From Azolla pinnata (lineage: Eukaryota; Streptophyta; Polypodiopsida; Salviniales; Salviniaceae): a DNA stretch of 20,576 bases. The notes under the pieces were generated by a model that saw nothing but the letters and a program-made list of their open reading frames with translations, had not been told where the DNA came from and searched no databases. The stretch's first letter is position 1, and each line of letters begins with the position of its first letter. Below are positions 20,083 through 20,576 of the stretch, piece by piece. The DNA lies in contig JBBBWG010006980.1 of assembly GCA_037176905.1 (NCBI GenBank), positions 5,240-25,815 of the forward strand, read 5' to 3'. Both the position numbers and the translations under genes were made by a program.

Positions 20083-20576
20083 GGATCCACAAAATTTCTC
20101 AGTTCATTACTCTCCTATAATCCAGGATAGATGTCATATTTAGATTAGACATTGATAGAAGGCAAAAAAACTGAGAAAGAAATACCCAAATTCTTTCTAG
20201 AATCACCTGGAATCTTTACTAAACAACATCGTTGCAAGTAATTCTCAATTTTCAGATAAAAGAACAAGAAAATGAGCAAAAAAATGTGTGCTGGGAGGTG
20301 CAGACAGAATTATCAGACAAAAGAATAGCTTCCATGCTCTCTACCAAAACAAAGCCTGAAACTTTTAGAGGACAGAACACAGAGGCAAACAACATGTATG
20401 TCGAACTTTACGAGAAGAAATAGTTTTCACTGAATCTAGGAAAGCATCACACTCAGTGATAAGAGTGGTTTTCCACAGAAGATCATGGAATAAAAAGACT
20501 TTAAGTGGCGGTACTAAAACAACAGCTAATAGAATCGATATATCCTATAGAAAGGCCGAATTCTCATAGAAAAAAA
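20083..20576 (-). other. 5' flank and leader of the HUA2-like gene
   Basis: This is AT-rich sequence upstream of the proposed ATG at 20082. It should include the 5' UTR and perhaps the core promoter, but no TATA box, initiator or 5' UTR intron could be placed with confidence. The short open frame at 20232-20423 on the plus strand has no family signature. Confidence 0.4.

Noticed and set aside
1-20576. CRISPR arrays, phage modules or other prokaryotic systems
   Set aside because: The direct repeats are contiguous tandem units without spacers, and both main genes are spliced plant nuclear genes.

Overview
The window is nuclear DNA from a land plant. Evidence for this is two intron-rich genes with GT-AG splicing and embryophyte-type products, a eukaryotic tRNA gene with no encoded CCA, and AT-rich intergenic DNA with many minisatellites. 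The clade cannot be fixed from the sequence. No bacterial, viral or CRISPR-like system was found, and I see no convincing undescribed multi-gene system.

Layout, left to right. (a) 1-470: a 203-bp tandem repeat. (b) 548-629, minus: tRNA-Leu(AAG). (c) About 690-1225: an AT-rich minisatellite with higher-order structure, then gene-free DNA up to 2189. (d) 2190-6212, minus: a complete eight-exon gene for chlorophyllide a oxygenase (CAO), the enzyme that makes chlorophyll b. I joined the exons by hand into 604 codons plus a stop. (e) 6213-6650: the CAO 5' leader and putative promoter. It holds a telomere-like repeat, a 34-bp CT/GA tract, two CCAAT motifs and a GC-rich segment with three G-boxes. 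(f) About 6885-7735: a second minisatellite of about 36-45 bp units lying upstream of that promoter. (g) 7740-12865: about 5 kb of AT-rich intergenic DNA without a supportable gene, containing a 120-bp tandem duplication. (h) 12866-20082, minus: a ten-exon gene for a HUA2/HULK-type PWWP-domain and CID-domain nuclear protein of about 1,279 aa. Its introns hold an LTR-like insertion and a degenerate direct repeat. (i) 20083-20576: 5' flank of that gene.

The two protein genes are on the same strand but about 6.6 kb apart and functionally unrelated. CAO acts in the chloroplast in pigment synthesis. The HUA2-like protein is expected in the nucleus, in transcription or pre-mRNA processing. The most notable points are a divergent protein-stability (degron) segment in the CAO regulatory domain, a longer-than-usual CAO N-terminus, the G-box cluster upstream of CAO, and an uncertain last exon in the HUA2-like gene. 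All exon joins are predictions from reading frame, splice sites and remembered family sequences; no alignment or transcript data was available.
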